From the NCBI RefSeq assembly GCF_958295425.1, contig NC_081143.1, positions 21,029,322-21,093,321 of the forward strand: DNA of 64,000 bases. The letters are read 5' to 3'. Each line of letters opens with the position of its first letter. The stretch's first letter is position 1. Of this stretch, positions 1-12,000 are shown piece by piece. Position numbers and translations under genes: made by a program. The notes under the pieces are model-generated. The model was not told the origin of the DNA. It did not search any database and saw nothing but the letters and a program-made list of their open reading frames with translations. The stretch comes from Solea solea (taxonomy: Eukaryota; Chordata; Actinopteri; Pleuronectiformes; Soleidae).

Positions 1-24
1 CCCTCGCTGAGCACATACTGATCC
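1..24 (-). CDS. c3: C3 copy A exon 43, partial at window edge
   Basis: The acceptor ccccacag precedes GGATCAGTATGTGCTCAGCG, continuing exon 42 as DQYVLSEG. The rest lies outside the window. Copies B and C show the complete exon. Confidence 0.85.
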
Positions 25-3000
25 CTGTGGGGAGAGAAGCAATCACATGGATGCTGGTATGCACACTGTAAGAAGACAGTGGGAAGTCCTCCCACAAAAA
101 AAATAAACAAACAAAAGAATATATGAAGAAAAATATTTGTAGCAACACGTATAGACTTAAAGATTCAGGAGATTTTTGTTGATGTCATTTACTCTTTTTT
201 TTTTTTACATTAAAAAAGTTTAATGTGGCATTTAATGTGTATATGCTGCACCTGTGTATACAGCAGCAGCACAGGGTTGGGCAGAGGCAAGAAGCATTTA
301 TAACATCAAACTACAGAGCAATATAATTGACTTCTGAAACGTTTTGTGGGCCCTTATTGGTGTTTGTAGTCATCCAAATCACATCTGGTGTGCAGCATGA
401 TAATGTTGCCGGCTGACACAAGCTCTAACCACCACAGTTTGTTTAGTATGACACTCATTGATAGAACAGGAGTATAAAGAACACATTTGATCACACAAAA
501 AACTTACGGTTGGTCCTTGTGAATATCCTCTGATGTGCCCATGATGAGATACGTTTTGCCTTTAACCAGATCTACAGCCTCCCTGCAGTGAGGGTAACTG
601 AGGAATTTGCGTAGTTTACCCAGAGGACCAACATCATGAGTTCCTGTTTTTTTAAATACACCAGAAGAGAAAGAAGAGAATTCTGGATCAAACACACATC
701 TTAAGCATTAGTGTAAAACATGATTATCATTTTCCCATATCTCCTAAATGGATTCAAAAGGACAAGTTGAAAATGGCTTTACTTTTAGCCAAGAATAAGA
801 TGAGGGGATTTAAACCCCTCATGTATAATGTGATACATTTGAGGCAGTTCACACCCACCGTCTTTGATCACTTCCATTATCTGCATTGAGTAAATATCAG
901 CGGTCAAACCATCGATGAATTCTTCCAGTCTCACTTTGTAAGCTGAGGACAGATAAGTGGCAGATGATGATTATGAACCTCTTCTTATACAAACATTCTG
1001 GTCATTTATAGTTAAAAAATAATGCAGATCATTCACACTCAGTCTTACCAAAAACAATTTTGCTGGTGGGTGAAGTCTCAGTGAATTTAGCTGTGCGCAC
1101 CTCATTGCTGATTTTACCCTTCTTCTGCATGCTGCAGTTCTCTGGAAATAAACAGCAGACGCACAGGAAAGATACAAACAATAACATAAGTACATGCTAA
1201 TGTGTCTCATACTGTAGATGCACTGTATGATTGTGTGAATGGGTGTTTAAATTGGTGTGAATCAGCATCAGGATTTCAGAGGGAGGAGACAGCGATGGAA
1301 AAGTCTCTGTCACTCCAGGTTCAGCGCTGTGCAATGTTGGTGGAGCATGTTGAAGAGGCATGAGGGGGCCCTGATTATGGGGGGCTTTATAGGTGAGAAG
1401 AATGATTTGGAATTGAATATGATATGGTACAGAGAGCCAGTGTGTGTAATGAAATGATCACAAGAGTGGATGTGAGTGAGGAGGCATGCTGCGGCGTTGT
1501 GTAGTTTATTTAGGACTTTTCATGAATGATTAGAGGTTATTGACAAAGACTAAACCTACGCTGTGGATGTGTGGGGTGAGAGAGAGAGTGCAGTTGCTGA
1601 CAGTGGGAGAAAAGGTGAGAAATATACAGTCTGCCCTCCATCTTGTGTGCCGCGTTCTGGCATGTGTGGGAATGTGAGTGTACATGTTGTGAATGAGGGT
1701 GACTCCCTCTGGATCTCCTCCCTCCTTAGCCCTCCTCACCACTGGTAAGCCTCTGCCCTACAGATTCCTACTCCTATTATAGTTATTATATGGCGTTTTA
1801 ATTTTACATGTTCAATTGGAATAAAGATTATTGTTGGATGGAACCACGTCTCTGGTTCCTAGCCTTGGTATAATGAACCTTTGTGCCCTTATGTAGGTAG
1901 TTTTGATCTTTTTCATCTGCAGATGAAATACTTTCTTTGGGGGTTAACATCTACAGGGTGGCATTGTCAGAGCTTTACTACTGACCAAAATGTGAAAAAC
2001 CTATCCTCCTAGTGGAGTGTGTGGCAGAGGTGACTGATTTGGTAGGAATGTAGATCTGGACATCGTGTGTGTGTGACCGTGGAAGTGGAGATCATGACGA
2101 CGTCTAGTGTTTCTGAGGGCGAGTATTTAGAGGATGAGGAGGTGACGTTGTAAACGGCAGAATGATCAGTTCTTTAATGAAGCATGATATTAGTAGTTAT
2201 TATGAGTTCCTTCAGTACTTTCAGCTGCATCTTCAGAGAGACACTATAGTGTTTACCTTCAGCACATGGGCATTCTCCATCTCTACAGAGCCTCAGCAGC
2301 TGCCCAGCTTTCCTCTCTGGATGGTAGAATTTCACACATTGTGTTTCTGCAATGATAAAGACACCCATTGATGAAATGTGCATTCAATCCAACACTGTTA
2401 ACACTGCTAATCTGTCTATGTACTCTCTATCCAGATCTATCCAAGTGTCTTTAAGGCTTACGGTCATAATATTCATAGACAGACACAGCCGCTGGTTGCA
2501 TGACGCCCACTTTCAGAGTCTGGTGGATCCTAAAAGTGATCTTCTCTGATCGTGTGTGAGAAACCTGTGGAGAAATGTAAAGCAAAGATGAGAAGTGAGG
2601 TTGTCTGAGAGGTCCGGGACAATATGCTTTTATCACAATACTCGGGTGCTGATTCAATTTAAAAGTTGCCATTGTGATTTATTGTGATTCCACAAGTATG
2701 GTAAGTCACTAGTATCAATAATTACAACCTTATTTTCCTCAAACCTAATTTGAATGATACATTTTCTTAAGACAATAACCCATGGAAGATATTTCCAAAA
2801 TCAATGCACATCACGTGACGGTCAATCAGTCTGATATTTAGCTGAACTGAATTGGACAGCAGTTTGGAATTTGTACATTTAAGTTAACTGCTATATTTAA
2901 CTGCCCCTGCTAATAATAATAAAAAAAAAATACAATGAAGCCAAGTGTTTCTTAGCTTTGCCTACTCATTAAAATAATAATGCAATGCCGAGAGATTCTG

Positions 3001-6000
3001 ACAGAGTGCAAATGTTCAAATAAAATTGAAAAATGTCTTTTAAAACCCTGGATTGCAAAACACACTGATTTTTAAATAATCTTAATTACATTTTGTATTG
3101 CTTTTTCTATTTTTTCACTCCTATTGTCTATTGTCTTACCTTGTCCAGGTAGATGATCAGTGAACCTCTCTCTGACAGAACTGTGTCCATCTCATATTTT
3201 GCAATGGTACGGGCGCGTCCTTTGGCCAACTAGACACAAGCATGCAGAGTCAGAGACCTTTGAAAGCCATGAACATCTTGTTTTTTCATGTTCATTGACC
3301 TTTGAATTGTAAGTGAGTGTGTGTGTAAAAATCTTACTAAGTCCAGGTCATTTGTGTTGACAGTGAAGCCAGTTAGTAAGCCAATATCCAAGATTGACAT
3401 AGTTGCATCGTGATCCTTGTCCTTATATCTGTGCAATAAATGGACACATTTAATTGAAAAATATGAAGAACACAATCGTGTTGAGAAAGACGTGAAGTAA
3501 TAAAGCATTAAAGGTCCAGTGTGTAAGAATTACTGACATCCCAGTCACATCAGGAAACTACTGTGGCTGATGAATACCACATAGAATGTACACACTCATT
3601 CACAACGCTCTCATTTCTTTGGTGCGCTTCATTGTACAGTTTTAGCATGACTCAGGTCAACTCGACTCTTCACTGAAAACGTGTTAATCTCCAACATTTA
3701 GCAAGGACATTTCTAAAATCTCAATATTTAACAGAAGTGATAGCACTGCTGAAAGCTGGCGATCATGAGCAGAATCACAAACTGTTCAGCTGTATTTTAG
3801 TTCAGTGACAGAGTCTGAGGAAGTACTGAATTCATCTTTTGAATTAAATGATTCTAATGATTCAGTACACGGAAAACAACTGCTTTACAAGTCACTAGTT
3901 TGTGTGTATAAAACGATGTCACAGGCGTTTCATGCAGCTGTGCTATGATGACCCTGCCCACGTTGAGGAGATACTACAGTAATGGAAAACAACTTTTCTG
4001 ATTCCAAACTGAGTAGAGCCGAGTCATACGACAACTGCTTAATGTTAAATGTTTTTTCTTTCTTTTTTTGTAGTTAGGTTATGTATTGGCTTTATGTGGG
4101 AGAAGTCATTCACAACTGTTTAACCAATCTCTCACTCCAAAATGTGAAATTATGGGCTGCTGTTGAAACTAAAACATAAAGCAAGGCCTTTGCCCTAAGT
4201 ACATATAAAAGGCTTTTTCTAAGGCTGCAAAAAGGTGATTTTATACTGATGGGTAGTATATGAACTTTTGTCAATGAGCCCTCTTAAATGTTTCACACTG
4301 GACCTTTTAAACCAGCATCATTTCTGAGCCATACTTACAAAACTTCTATTCTCAGTTTGTATATCGCCTCATCCTCATCCATTTTCTCTGGAAAAGCAAG
4401 AAACTAGATGAGCATGTAATCTTTTGTCATGGCACAGAATCATTTTCAAATAGCAGAGGGCATAAAATGACCTGGGATGAGCTCCACTGACAAGTTAAAC
4501 TTCTGACAGTCACTCTCTTTTTCCATCGGCAGAGCGTAATACAGTGACACCATCTGTTAACACAGGAACAAAGTGCATTGTTTTATGGCATGTGCTTAAT
4601 AGAATGTATTCATAAATGACTGAAAACAGAAACATGCTTTATTTACCTTCAGTGTTGCTTCTCCAGTTCCTGTCGCAGTCACTTTAACATCCTGGTTTAT
4701 ATCATTGAACTGTGAGGATCAAAATAATAACAAAAGAAACCAGATGATCAGAAAAACAGGATTGATGACAGCCACTGACAGAGTGTGTGACAGAGCGTGC
4801 ACGCTCACTTTTGATGTTCTGGTCGTGTGGTGGTTGTTCCTGTTGAAGTTGATCTTCTCTGGCTTGGCCCTGCCAGGCAAATGGATGTCCACGTTCAGAT
4901 CATACTCTGGTTCTTTAGCATTAGCCCAGTATTCTGCTACAGCCTGGTACACTATCATCGTAGCCTGGACAGAAAAACAACAGTAATAAAACGTCCATTG
5001 ACCTGCAAGTTTTGTAAGAAAAAAAAGAGATAGAGGTCAAGTTGGGATGTCCTGTTACCTGAGTTGAGCCATAGCCTCCACCATCCTTCTGCTGTTTGTT
5101 GAACCATCTCACAATAGGTCTAGCATCTTCAAAGGCCTTTATTAACAGAAGGTGAGAAAAGGTTTGAAACACACCATATAAAGGTCTGCAGTAGTAAATT
5201 AACCAAATTAACCAAAGAGAATAATGTTTAATTAATATAAAGTATTGTAAAGAATACTTTATATTCAAGAAAGCACATGTTAAACAAAATGAGAGGTGGC
5301 GCTTGAATTAAAGATCAGTAAGTTTGGGAAAATATAACTTTACACTGATAAAGTCACTAATTTAAACATATGGAAGGATATTAAAGAAATAGATTCTCCT
5401 GGGCCCCGAGTGAACTTCCCAAGACTCACCTTGGCTTTGACCAGAGCAAGAAGAGCATAAGCTGTGGCCTCTAATGTATAAACACGTCCTTTAGGAACAT
5501 TCCAGTGGGACAACTCTGTAAGAAAAACACAGGCAAAGAACGTTGTTTTATTATGGGGCAGAACTTGTGCCGAATGTCATCTGATATGGAATATTTAATC
5601 TCACATTCTGACCTGCAGACATGAGCGCTCAGATTTTAAAGGCCAATTTAGATATTATGACAATTAAAATAGTGTCAAAAACTGTTTTAATAGAGGTTAA
5701 TATTTCTGAAAAAAAAATTGTGTGAACCACAGAATATTTTTTCTCTTGTATTGGAGAACTGTAACTGCACCTGGGGAAGCAAACTTGTACAGGATCTCTC
5801 TGTTCAGTTTGTCTTGGTTGGCCAGAGCGTATGATGACATGGCTACAGCATATGGGTTGGTGAGTCTGGGCAAACGCTTCTCCAGGTAGGCCACGGCTTT
5901 GTCAATACTTCCAGGCAGACTCTGGACACCAGGAAAATAAGAAACAAAGAAATGATGGGAGGACTCAGTGTGACAGGAGAACAGATAAACAAGTAAGCAG

Positions 6001-9000
6001 GGGGGGCACGGTGAGAGGCAGGGCATACAGTGGTTTATACAGATAAATAAATAAATATCATCAGGTTCTCAATAGTATTTCAATTCAGAGGAGGCGTGAA
6101 AACATTTCTGTCCTCTCGGAGGGGCATGACAGACAATAATTGAGAACCACTGCTCTAGAGTGAGTACCATAAGGGACATAATCGAGATAATTATGGTATG
6201 TACGGCATGTATTGTATCAGAGGGTAGTCTGTAGCTGTAGGGAAGTTGATTACTTTTGAAGTCATCATGGTCCAGACAAATGCAGTTAGCTAGCACTTGA
6301 ACAAAAACACAACTAAACAACACAACAAACAAATGGCTGCTCCTCAAATGTGAAAAGTGAACAGTAGGTCAGTCAAGCTTTAATTTATATCTTATTGCCT
6401 TTGTTTTATGTGCATTAGGTGAAAAACAAATAATCTCTGCTTGGTCCATCACTTATGTGGAGTGAGTATGTGATCACAGTGGTGTAATACAATGCATGCA
6501 GGTGAGGTACTCACACTAACTGTGTCAGCACATAGCTTGCGTGACTCCTGCATGGCGATGAGGCAGAAGGCCGTCATGGAGGCATCTGAATCTGAGCCTC
6601 GCATATCACTCTGCACACACATGCACACAGAAAATGTTTCAATTTGAATTGAAAAGTGTGACATAATCTTTTTTCATCTCAATGAGCTTTTTGTCATTGA
6701 TGATGTCACTGGAATGAGTTCACGCACACGTATCGCTCCGTGGATCACCCTTCCGACTTCTCTGAACATGCCATCAGGTTGCTGTGCATTGAGAATCAGA
6801 AACTTGACAGCGTCACAGATTACATTCTTCTGCATTTCCACCAGGTTGTAGGACATGGCAAACACCTTGACCACATAAGCTGTGAGCCTGTTAGAGAGAG
6901 GAGAGTGGATGACTGTTAACTTACATTAAACACATGAAAAATACACCCATGCTCACACAGTCAGAGATAGACGAGGATGTGGAAACATTTACATATGAGC
7001 TCATTTATATTTGAACGTCTCACCAGGTGTTACTCTTGGCCCTGGTCCACACTGCAAAAGATCCATCTTTCAGTCGGTAGGCCAGCTCATTCTTGTAGCC
7101 TGGATGCAAACAAATAGGATAACTGTCAAAAAGATACGACTTTAAAAAAATATGAACCCACAGTTATGAGTACGATTCAAAAAGTTACGACTTAAAAAAA
7201 AAAAAAAAAAAATGAACCCACAGTTAGTATGAATTTGCAGCTGTCACATAACTCTCAAATACGTCACAGGGGACCCATGCATTGTGTATCGAGCAGAAGA
7301 TTCATCGATGTCACACACTGCACATGCATTCAAAGCCAGCACCAAGCTATTGCTGAGATGAACGAGGAAGAATTATTAAATTAGTAATAAATTAGTAAAA
7401 TAAAAAATGGATATTCAACTGACATTCGCTCCAGATGTAGCGGAACTCCCCTCCGTTTCCACCCAGTGATAGCTGCACAATCACGACTCGATCAATGCCC
7501 GACCCATCGCTCGTAATTACCGCGGTCTCATTTAGATCATGTGACCTAATCCCGTCAACAACAGGGCTTAAAGATTTCAGGCACAAAACTTTATGATGCA
7601 TTTAATTTGACGTTACACCAAAAACAGAGAAGATGACGTTGTAAACTTTAGATATAATAACCCAAACAAAGAATATAGACTGAGCCAGAAACAAAGACAG
7701 GGACATAATGTCTGTTTGTTTACGTTTACGGTTTGTGCAGTTTCCGTGTAGATATTTAGCGACTTCACAGACCCCCGGTGACTCAACACCGTCAATATCC
7801 TACACCGTGATCCGATATGATCCTATATGATCCTGTCGGTGTCATGTCTGTCCGGCGGCAGGATTGGGAAATCCCACATTTAGGGGCCGCCCACACGTTT
7901 GCGTGGAGACAGAGAATACGCTGCTCAGAAAGTCGGTAGATTTGTCGCTAGTCGCTTTTTTAATACATTTAATAAAAAAGTCCCCCAATATAATGATAGG
8001 GGAAACACTGATATTCTTTGTGATCTCACCAGTCTTGATATGCTGGAGGGCTTCATTCCGTTTCTGAAAGCCCACAGTTTCCCACTGGTTAGTTTTGTCC
8101 AAATACATGGTTGCGATGACAGATAGACTCATGTAGATCATGCTCTGCTCTCCACAGCCGCTTGGCTGCTGGATCAATGAACCCATCAATTTCCCACTAA
8201 TCACGTTCTCCACCAATGGACCAACTTCACTCCCTGCACATGCATAACCAGACAAATCAAAACATTATCAATCAACAGGAAGACACAAGCAAAAAAATAC
8301 AATGTCATCTCCTGATTAGATCAATACTGTATTAAAAAACAAAGCACATTGATTTGACCGTGTAAGTCTGTAACGTTTAAAATGCAGAATGTGATATCCC
8401 ACCTGTCACAGAGATCTGTGTGCTTGTAGGTGTGTTAGGAACCCAGTCTTTCTTTGGAATACCACTATTGAGGATTTCTTCTTGTTTACCTCCTGGAGGA
8501 AGAAACAGGCACGTTTGGGGGGTGGGGGAGTCATTTTAAGTCAGTTTAAACACACAACACAGAATGATTATAAAGTGAAGGCATTCAATGTATGAACTCA
8601 CCGGCATCTTTGTGTGAGGGGTCTAGAATTATAGTCTGTACAGACTTAATTAGTACACCTTCAGGCTGGAAAAACAACAACACAAACATTATAATCACGT
8701 CTAATGTTTTAAGTTTGTTCTTTTCTGTATATGTTGGTCTATAGCAAAATGAAATGTGTCCTTAATTGTCGTATTGTGTTGAGGTTCAGTGTTCATGAAA
8801 ACAAAACCAATGGTTGGGCAATTATGTGCATACTTGTGTGCATAAACACAGCGTAACATGTGCTGCTCTGTATTTTGGAAAATTTGGCAAACACACTTGA
8901 ATTGGGATTATTATCTACTGTTGTAAGCGTTGTTTTTAAATATATTACCTTAAAAATATTCATAAAACATCCGTATTAATTCCTTTTTTCCTCATTTACA

Positions 9001-12000
9001 GTTCTACCAACAGCTGAGAGTGTAAACATGATTAGAAAACAACCCAGTGTGTCATTGTTGAGCTCATTCATTGTCAACCACTTAATCCTCCACATGAGGA
9101 TCGTGGGGCTACTGGTGCCAATCCCTGCTGACATAGGGCAAAAGGACGAGTCACTATAAAACAAACAACCATTCGCTCGCACACTCACACCTGCGGGCAG
9201 TTTAGAAGTGTTTTTGACTGCATGTGTAAACTGGAGAACCCTAAGAAAAACCAGAGCAAACATGCAAACTCCATGTTGGTGTTTTTGCTGCAAGGCAACA
9301 GAGCTAACTAGAGCTGCAGCTAACGATTATTTTCATAATCGATTAATCTGTCGATTATTTTCTCGATTAATCGATGAATAGTTTGGTCAATAAAATATCA
9401 GAAAACCTTAAAAAATGTTGATCGGTGTTTGTAAAACCTGGAAATGATGATGTTCTCAAATGTCTTGTTTCGTCCACAAACCAAAATGATTGACTTTTAT
9501 CGATTCATCGATTAATCGTTTCAGAACAAATAATTTTGCTGTTGTATAAAGAGGTGTTGAATATGACCATCGACTCTTACAGGTATATACATACACAACA
9601 AATCTGTTAAAGTTGTCCGTTAATGTTAAAGAACATTTCAACACACTGTTGTAGTTTGAATATGGCGTCAGTTTCTCTTACCACCACCCGCAGCATCTTC
9701 ATGACTCCATCTTGGAGGAGCAACGAGTCCTTCACAACTGCTTTGACCTCAATGTCGAATTGTCCGTACTTCATGGGTATAATGATGAAGGGAACTGATC
9801 GTGTAGTCAGGGGCCCGACTCTGACCTCCTGACGATATCTTGCATTTTTAGACGCCGCACTGCACACATGCTCCGTCTCAGTCAGATCCACACGCACCTT
9901 GGGAGAGGGATGGATGAGACATGGCCACAAAGACATAAAACACACATTTAAACTAGAGTGCCTTGTGCTCTCTCAAGCCACTCTAATTTAAACCAATAAG
10001 ACATGTTTGTTTTGCTTTAAACAAACAAAGCAAAATAGACACGTCTCATTGGTTTAAATGTGTTTTTTATGTCTTTGTGAGCTCTTTTTCATTATGTGAT
10101 GGGAATAAAGTTTTTTGAATCTTGAATCACTAGATTAGTGGTCACCAACGTGTTGCCCGCGAGGACCTGGTAGCCCCCGGGCACCACGTATAAAATATAA
10201 TTGATATTGTTTGTAAAAACTGTGATAATCGTTAGAGTAAGCACTGGAATTAATGTGTATGCAATTGAATGCATAATATTCATCATTTAAATGCTAAATT
10301 TCATAAAATGTTGATATGGTAGCCCTCCATATTATTCTCTACCCTTCAGTTAGCTCTCAGTCTCAAAAAGGTTGGTGACCCCTGGGGTGGTGCGGAGACA
10401 TATGAGACTGTGGCGGGCTGCCACAGTCTCGTTAATTAATGGGAAACACTGCTTTAGTTACACTTTTAGAATAAATGTATTGTTTGAAATTGTTAAAAGA
10501 GGCCATAGAGAACCTTTTTTTCCTTTTTTAATACAAATATACTGCGAAAAATATCATAGTCACAGACTTACAGTGATAAGATCGGGGCTGTAGTTGTGGA
10601 GGATTGCCTTAATTTCTAGCTGCTCTCCACGGACAGCAGAGTAGGGCAGTCTAAGGTCAATGAAGAAGGGCTTCCTGACAATCACTTCTAACGGTTCACT
10701 GACACAGATTCCTTCAAGAAGAGGACGAGAAGTAAGTGATGAGAGAAATTTCACAATAGTCAGGTACAATTATAGATTGTATATACAAATAGACATTGTC
10801 TTCCAGTTTGAAAAAGGAAGTCGATCAAGTAAGATGGAAGTAAGCCAACAGGGAAAACTCAATGGAAATCTATAGGAAATTAGCCAACACCTCACTTATT
10901 GATTTATAATGAGGGATATAAACAGGGATTAATGGTCTCAGTGGCTACTTTCAGGTCTTCTTCAATAAAACATGATGTCAATAGTAAATTATGTTTCTAT
11001 ATGACTAAAATAGATTAAAAGGATGGTGTAGTGGTTAGCACTCTTGCCTTTGCAGCAAGAAGACCGGGGTTCGAGCCCCGGTTGGAACAAGGGCCTTTCT
11101 GCATGGAGTTTACATGTTCTCCCAGTGTATGCGTGGGTTCTCCGGCTTCCTCCCACAATCCAAAAACATACAATATAGGGATTATGGGTTAAATTGACCA
11201 TAGGTGTGAATGTGACAGTCAATGGTTGTTTGTCTCTAAATGTGTCCCTGCGATGGACTGGCGAAATGTCCAGGGTGTACCCCGCTTATCACCCTATGTC
11301 AGCTGAGATTGGCGACACACTAAAGTGGTAGATAATGGATGGACAGCTGATGTTTGTGAAGGTTCAGATTCAAAAACTGTCATGGCAGTAGTCAAAACAT
11401 GAATCTCAAGGCTTTAGAGTGGACATTTGGTTTGCCACCAGAAGACTATGTCCATGTTGATATACAGTCTATAGATACAAGTGAAACAACAGATATTCAC
11501 TGAGTGCTCACCATGGGTTGTTGACAGACTAATGCCAATGAACTGCCATGTTGTGATTGAGTCTGGTAAAGTAACGTTTTTCATCAATGATGAGGTTGCA
11601 CTAGAACAAAGAAAAATGTTGGTATTTTAGTGGTGTCATGAGTGAGGATATCTGTGTGTGTGTGTGTGTGTGTGTTGCCTCACCAGTTGGGTGTGTGTTG
11701 AGGACAAGAGAGCAGAACGTTGTCTATCCACAGCCAACTTTTAGTGAACTGAGTGCGAGACACTATCTCATTGCTGTCCATGTAACTGTTGATTTCAAGC
11801 TCACCTAGAGAGACATCAAAAAGGTTTAATATTGTGTTTGTTTCAAACATGAATATCCAACCCCTTCCTTGTCACCCATCTCTTACTGCGAGCCACTTGG
11901 AGTTGGTCCTCTTTCTTCTCAGCAGGCAGGTTTTTCATCTCATTGCAACAGTGCACGAAGGCCTGAACACATTCTGCACCATCAGAGATGTACTCACTGC

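Noticed and set aside
1563..1748. Small plus and minus frames inside intron 39 as separate genes
   Set aside because: They recur in all three copies only because the whole intron was duplicated; no start context, splice partner or similarity supports them.
11020..11092. tRNA gene
   Set aside because: The A- and B-box-like sequence is followed by a standard SINE body and tail, and the arms do not fold into a full cloverleaf by eye, so it is the head of a SINE.
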